From Pycnopodia helianthoides (Eukaryota > Echinodermata > Asteroidea > Forcipulatida > Asteriidae): DNA of 64,000 bases. The position numbers were made by a program, and so were the translations under genes. The DNA lies in assembly GCA_032158295.1 (NCBI GenBank), contig CM063254.1, forward strand, positions 5,796,326 to 5,860,325. The letters are read 5' to 3'. Shown one piece after another: positions 63,419-64,000 of this stretch (its first letter is position 1; each line of letters starts with the position of its first letter). The notes under the pieces are model-generated. The model saw nothing but the letters and a program-made list of their open reading frames with translations. It searched no databases and had not been told where the DNA came from.

Positions 63419-64000
63419 TAAAAAAATAAGGATGCTTTTTTTAATGAAAATGAACCTGTTACCCTGAATTAAGAGTTTAATCTTCCTGTATTTCAAGATC
63501 ATAGCATTTTAGAAAAAAATCTATTAGAAAAAAAGCTGTTGAATGGTATTCAACACCATTCAACGCCAGGATGCAAATATCAAAACACATTGAAGCCTCA
63601 GTAAGTAACACATTCCAACATGCTCATGTGTTACCTTTTTTTACATTAGGCCGTATCCCTTTACTAGGATTTCAATTTTCTCTCTATTTGTTCAAATTCA
63701 TTACAAATGACACATTCTCCGCAATAATTTCTCCATTATGCATTTTCAGCGTTACAATAACTTTGGGATTTAACCAAAGGAGATTTTAATCCAGCCTTGA
63801 ACTAGCCCCTCAGGAAAGTAGAAAGTATCTCAATTAGCCACTAAATTTAATTACCTTCAAAAAACAATACTCTTTACTTTTCAAACAAAACGCTCCTACA
63901 ACAGTCTCTCGTGGAAGAAGGGGAATTGTTTGTTTAATGGCTGTTGTTGTTGAACCAGTGTTAATTGTGAGCTCAGGTGGTATGCCCAGAATGGTAGTGG
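63419..64000 (-). other. COE upstream intron, right edge of the window
   Basis: Unique AT-rich sequence. A small inverted repeat, gttgaatggt (63538-63547) and accattcaac (63555-63564) with a 7-base loop, is the only structure seen. No exon was recognised; the intron presumably continues past 64000. Confidence 0.6.

Overview
This is a piece of animal nuclear DNA, AT-rich and almost entirely non-coding, with many homopolymer runs and microsatellites and no bacterial or viral gene organisation. Three small exons on the minus strand are unmistakable. Joined in order (6863-6944, 5017-5137, 2163-2293), they encode an uninterrupted internal segment of a COE/EBF transcription factor (Collier/Olf/Early B-cell factor): the end of the DNA-binding domain, its basic nuclear-localisation stretch, and the first half of the IPT/TIG domain. 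All three have canonical splice sites with compatible phases. The exons before and after this segment were looked for by their conserved residues and not seen, so the gene runs off both ends of the window.

The organism is most likely a marine invertebrate deuterostome, probably an echinoderm such as a sea star, with a hemichordate as the alternative. The case rests on a single COE gene with near-vertebrate protein sequence, a tRNA-derived SINE whose body reads 'gctctggt...tttgttcaacc', and a fold-back DNA element, all of a style I associate with echinoderm genomes. This is recognition from memory, not a database result.

Layout: 1-2162 is the intron downstream of the IPT exon. 2163-6944 holds the three exons and two introns of 2.7 and 1.7 kb. 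6945-64000 is at least 57 kb of what should be the intron upstream of the exon that starts RFFLKFF. That intron holds two copies, in opposite orientation, of a roughly 0.4 kb terminal-inverted-repeat element (7255-7650 and 47309-47650), two SINE copies (19700-19840 and 63281-63418), tandem repeats, and long poly-C/poly-G/poly-A tracts. Between these lie blocks of high-complexity sequence with clustered transcription-factor-like motifs, which are candidate enhancers. One is a perfect EBF-consensus palindrome (16118-16129) that could serve autoregulation.

I found no second protein-coding gene, no functional tRNA or rRNA gene and no CRISPR. The open reading frames of 60-160 codons scattered through the window look like chance frames. 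The most interesting material is the regulatory architecture of the COE intron and its small repeat families, not a new enzymatic system.
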